Source: Streptomyces pilosus (GTDB taxonomy: Bacteria > Actinomycetota > Actinomycetes > Streptomycetales > Streptomycetaceae). Taken from it: a stretch of 42,107 bases of DNA. The notes beneath the pieces are model-generated. The model had not been told where the DNA came from, ran no database searches, and saw nothing but the letters and a program-made list of their open reading frames with translations. The stretch is from the NCBI RefSeq assembly GCF_014649835.1, contig NZ_BMTU01000023.1:1-42107 (forward strand), read 5' to 3'. Of the stretch, positions 40,696 through 42,107 are shown in pieces (position 1 is the first letter of the stretch; the number at the start of each line of letters is the position of its first letter). Both the position numbers and the translations under genes were made by a program.

Positions 40696-40784
40696 GGCAG
40701 ATGAGTGCGGGGTTCTAAGGCCGGCCTCAGGCTGACCGGGGAGAATGAGCGGCAAAAACACCGACTGGAAGGGGGCGGGCCGGC

Positions 40785-41477
40785 GTGCGGATCATGATCG
40801 CGGATGACGAAGCGGCCATCCGTGAGTCGCTGGAGCGGGTGCTCCAGGTGGAGGGTTACGACACCAGCACCGTCGCCAACGGTCTCGCCGTACTCGACGG
40901 GGTCGGTAAGAGCGACGGTGACACGCTGGATCTGCTGATCCTCGACGTGATGATGCCCCGCCTCGGTGGGTTGGAGACGTGCCGGCGGTTGCGGGCCGCG
41001 GGTCGGGATCTGCCGGTGCTGATGCTGACCGCCCGTGACCAGGTCTCCGACCGGGTCACGGGGCTGGACGCGGGCGCCGACGACTATCTGCCCAAGCCGT
41101 TCGCCACCGAGGAGTTGCTGGCCCGGGTGCGGGCCCTGCTGCGCCGGCGCGCGCCGACCGACGGGGAGTCGCAGATCCTGTCGTTCGCCGACGTCCGGCT
41201 CGATCCCGACAGGTTCGAGGCGTGGCGGGGCGGGCGGCCGCTGCGCCTGACCCGGACCGAGTTCTCCCTCCTGCAGGTCCTCGTGCGCAACGCGACCCGG
41301 GTCCTGACCCACGACGCGCTGTTCGAGGCGATCTGGGGCTTCGACATGAGCGCCACCGCCAACAACCTCCAGGTGTACGTGAGCTACCTGCGCCGCAAGA
41401 TGGAGGCCGAGGGTGAGCCGCGATTGATCTACACGCTGCGCGGCCTGGGATACACGTTGCGGGAGACTCCTCCGTGA
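40785..41477 (+). CDS. OmpR/PhoB-family response regulator
   Basis: 230 residues, GTG start. The receiver domain (about 1-120) has the acidic pocket MIADDEAA, the phospho-accepting Asp in DLLILDVMMPRLGGLE, Thr in LMLTARD and Lys in LPKPF. The winged-helix DNA-binding domain (about 130-225) has LRLTRTEFSLLQVLVRNATRVLTHDALFEAIWG and ends NNLQVYVSYLRRKMEAEGEPRLIYTLRGLGYTLRE. It is coupled by a GTGA overlap to the histidine kinase gene that follows. It lies beyond the cluster terminator and transposon debris, so a role in the antibiotic pathway is doubtful. Resembles MprA/TcrA-type regulators. Confidence 0.93.
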   Translation: MRIMIADDEAAIRESLERVLQVEGYDTSTVANGLAVLDGVGKSDGDTLDLLILDVMMPRLGGLETCRRLRAAGRDLPVLMLTARDQVSDRVTGLDAGADDYLPKPFATEELLARVRALLRRRAPTDGESQILSFADVRLDPDRFEAWRGGRPLRLTRTEFSLLQVLVRNATRVLTHDALFEAIWGFDMSATANNLQVYVSYLRRKMEAEGEPRLIYTLRGLGYTLRETPP

Positions 41478-42107
41478 GCGGGCCCGCCGGCCGGGGGCCG
41501 CGCCGGCTGACCCGATGGTGGCGCCGGAGGTCCCTGCGGACCAGGCTGACGGTGATCGCGGCGACGGCCATCGCGGTCAGCGTGTTCCTGGCCTTCCAAG
41601 TGGCCAGCGAGCTACTGGACTGGGAACTGCGGGACACCGCCGAGAATCAGCTCCGCGCCGACTCCCGCGTTCTGGCAGCGAACGCGCAACGCGCCGGTCT
41701 GGCGCAGCTCCAGCTACCGCCGTATCCCGGATCCGGTCGGCTGGTGCGGGTCATCCTGCCCGACGGATCGACCCGGACGCCGGCCGGCCAACCCGCGCTG
41801 CCTCCCGTCAGTGAGCACGCCGGGCGAGTGGCGCAAGGCGTGTCGGCCGACCTGATGGAGTCGAAGGACAGCGACGACGAGGGCTACGTCATCTACACGC
41901 TGCGGGCGGGTGACGGCGCGGTCCAGGTGGCCGGTGTCGCCGACGACAGCCCGATCAACCGGTTCGGGGCGGGCATGCTGCTGATCGGGCTGCTCTGCGT
42001 GGTCGGCGGAGCCCTCGTCGGGCGGACCGTGGCGCGGACCGGGCTTGCACCGATCGACCGGCTGACCGCCGCCGCGGTACGTGTCGCACACACCCGGGAC
42101 CTCGATG
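41474..42107 (+). CDS. Two-component sensor histidine kinase, N-terminal part (cut by window end)
   Basis: GTG start overlapping the regulator stop; the frame stays open to the window end (211 codons). The N-terminus is basic (RRLTRWWRRRSLRTRL), then a first membrane helix LTVIAATAIAVSVFLAFQVA. An extracytoplasmic sensor region of ~110 residues follows (GRLVRVILPDGSTRTPAGQ, then EGYVIYTLRAGDGAVQVAGVADDSPINR). A second helix, GMLLIGLLCVVGGALVGRTVAR, leads into the start of a HAMP domain (LAPIDRLTAAAVRVAHTRDL). The dimerisation His and ATPase domains lie outside the window. The pair is probably a separate envelope-stress or nutrient system. Confidence 0.9.
   Translation, partial: MSGPAGRGPRRLTRWWRRRSLRTRLTVIAATAIAVSVFLAFQVASELLDWELRDTAENQLRADSRVLAANAQRAGLAQLQLPPYPGSGRLVRVILPDGSTRTPAGQPALPPVSEHAGRVAQGVSADLMESKDSDDEGYVIYTLRAGDGAVQVAGVADDSPINRFGAGMLLIGLLCVVGGALVGRTVARTGLAPIDRLTAAAVRVAHTRDLD

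Larger units (their letters stand above)
40195..40784. other. Gene-poor right border with gene debris
   Basis: 590 bp between the AMP ligase and the two-component system. It contains, in order, the operon terminator, a C-terminal fragment resembling threonyl-tRNA synthetase, and a minus-strand IS5-type transposase C-terminal fragment. No intact gene is present. Confidence 0.7.

Noticed and set aside
1..42107. CRISPR arrays, tRNA or rRNA genes
   Set aside because: No regularly spaced repeats of the right size, no tRNA-like cloverleaf with a TTCGA arm, and no rRNA-like conserved stretches were seen by eye.

Overview
The window is high-GC actinobacterial DNA, almost certainly Streptomyces. The signs are strong third-position GC bias, SARP regulators, a SpoIIE/RsbW-type anti-sigma module, long runs of translationally coupled genes, and GTG starts with GGAGG-type ribosome binding sites. 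It is mostly one large biosynthetic gene cluster, about 7.4-40.2 kb. I recognise it, from memory and without any search, as an amipurimycin-type cluster: a 2-aminopurine nucleoside with a branched C9 sugar amino acid, amide-linked to cispentacin. The strongest evidence is the eight-gene run at 33077-40194. Its order (ATP-grasp, ACP, class III aminotransferase, 4HBT thioesterase, FabZ-like dehydratase, ketosynthase, half-size ketosynthase-like partner, AMP ligase) matches the AmcB-AmcH cispentacin pathway as I recall it from the literature.

Layout. 1-7.36 kb is chromosomal or accessory flank: the end of a PP2C/HATPase regulator, an alpha/beta-hydrolase remnant, a divergent SDR/TetR pair with two palindromic operators, an SPFH plus NAD-kinase-like pair with twin inverted-repeat operators, a VOC protein, an exported EF-hand protein and an IS5-type transposase scrap. 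7.36-10.6 kb holds an MFS exporter and a large SARP-AAA regulator. 10.8-14.8 kb (minus strand) holds a degenerate SDR, a DUF3500 protein, a Gfo/Idh/MocA dehydrogenase and a class IV aminotransferase. 15.2-31.4 kb (plus strand) is one long operon: split transketolase, GT-B-like protein, APH-like kinase, flavoprotein, a one-module NRPS (vestigial C-A-PCP), a one-module PKS (KS-AT-ACP), a hydroxymalonyl-ACP set (3-hydroxyacyl dehydrogenase, ACP, acyl-CoA dehydrogenase, FkbH), a methyltransferase, an SDR ketoreductase and a LOG-type phosphoribohydrolase. A 20-bp perfect hairpin separates it from a second, small SARP (minus strand). The SARP is divergent from the cispentacin/ligation operon at 33.1-40.2 kb. 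The right flank carries a threonyl-tRNA synthetase C-terminal scrap, another IS5-type scrap and a two-component system cut by the window end.

Working model (inference). A purine nucleoside is oxidised and a C2 unit is added as a branch by the transketolase. The nucleoside 5'-carboxylate is activated by an adenylation domain that lacks the usual amino-binding Asp, then extended by C2 from hydroxymalonyl-ACP on the KS-AT-ACP protein. The SDR reduces the ketone, and the class IV aminotransferase installs the alpha-amine (5 + 2 + 2 = 9 carbons). In parallel the type II PKS-like enzymes build cispentacin, which the ATP-grasp ligase joins to the core. The export pump and two SARPs complete the locus. 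Not explained by the model: chain release from the NRPS-PKS, and the roles of the methyltransferase, GT-B-like protein, APH-like kinase and LOG protein.
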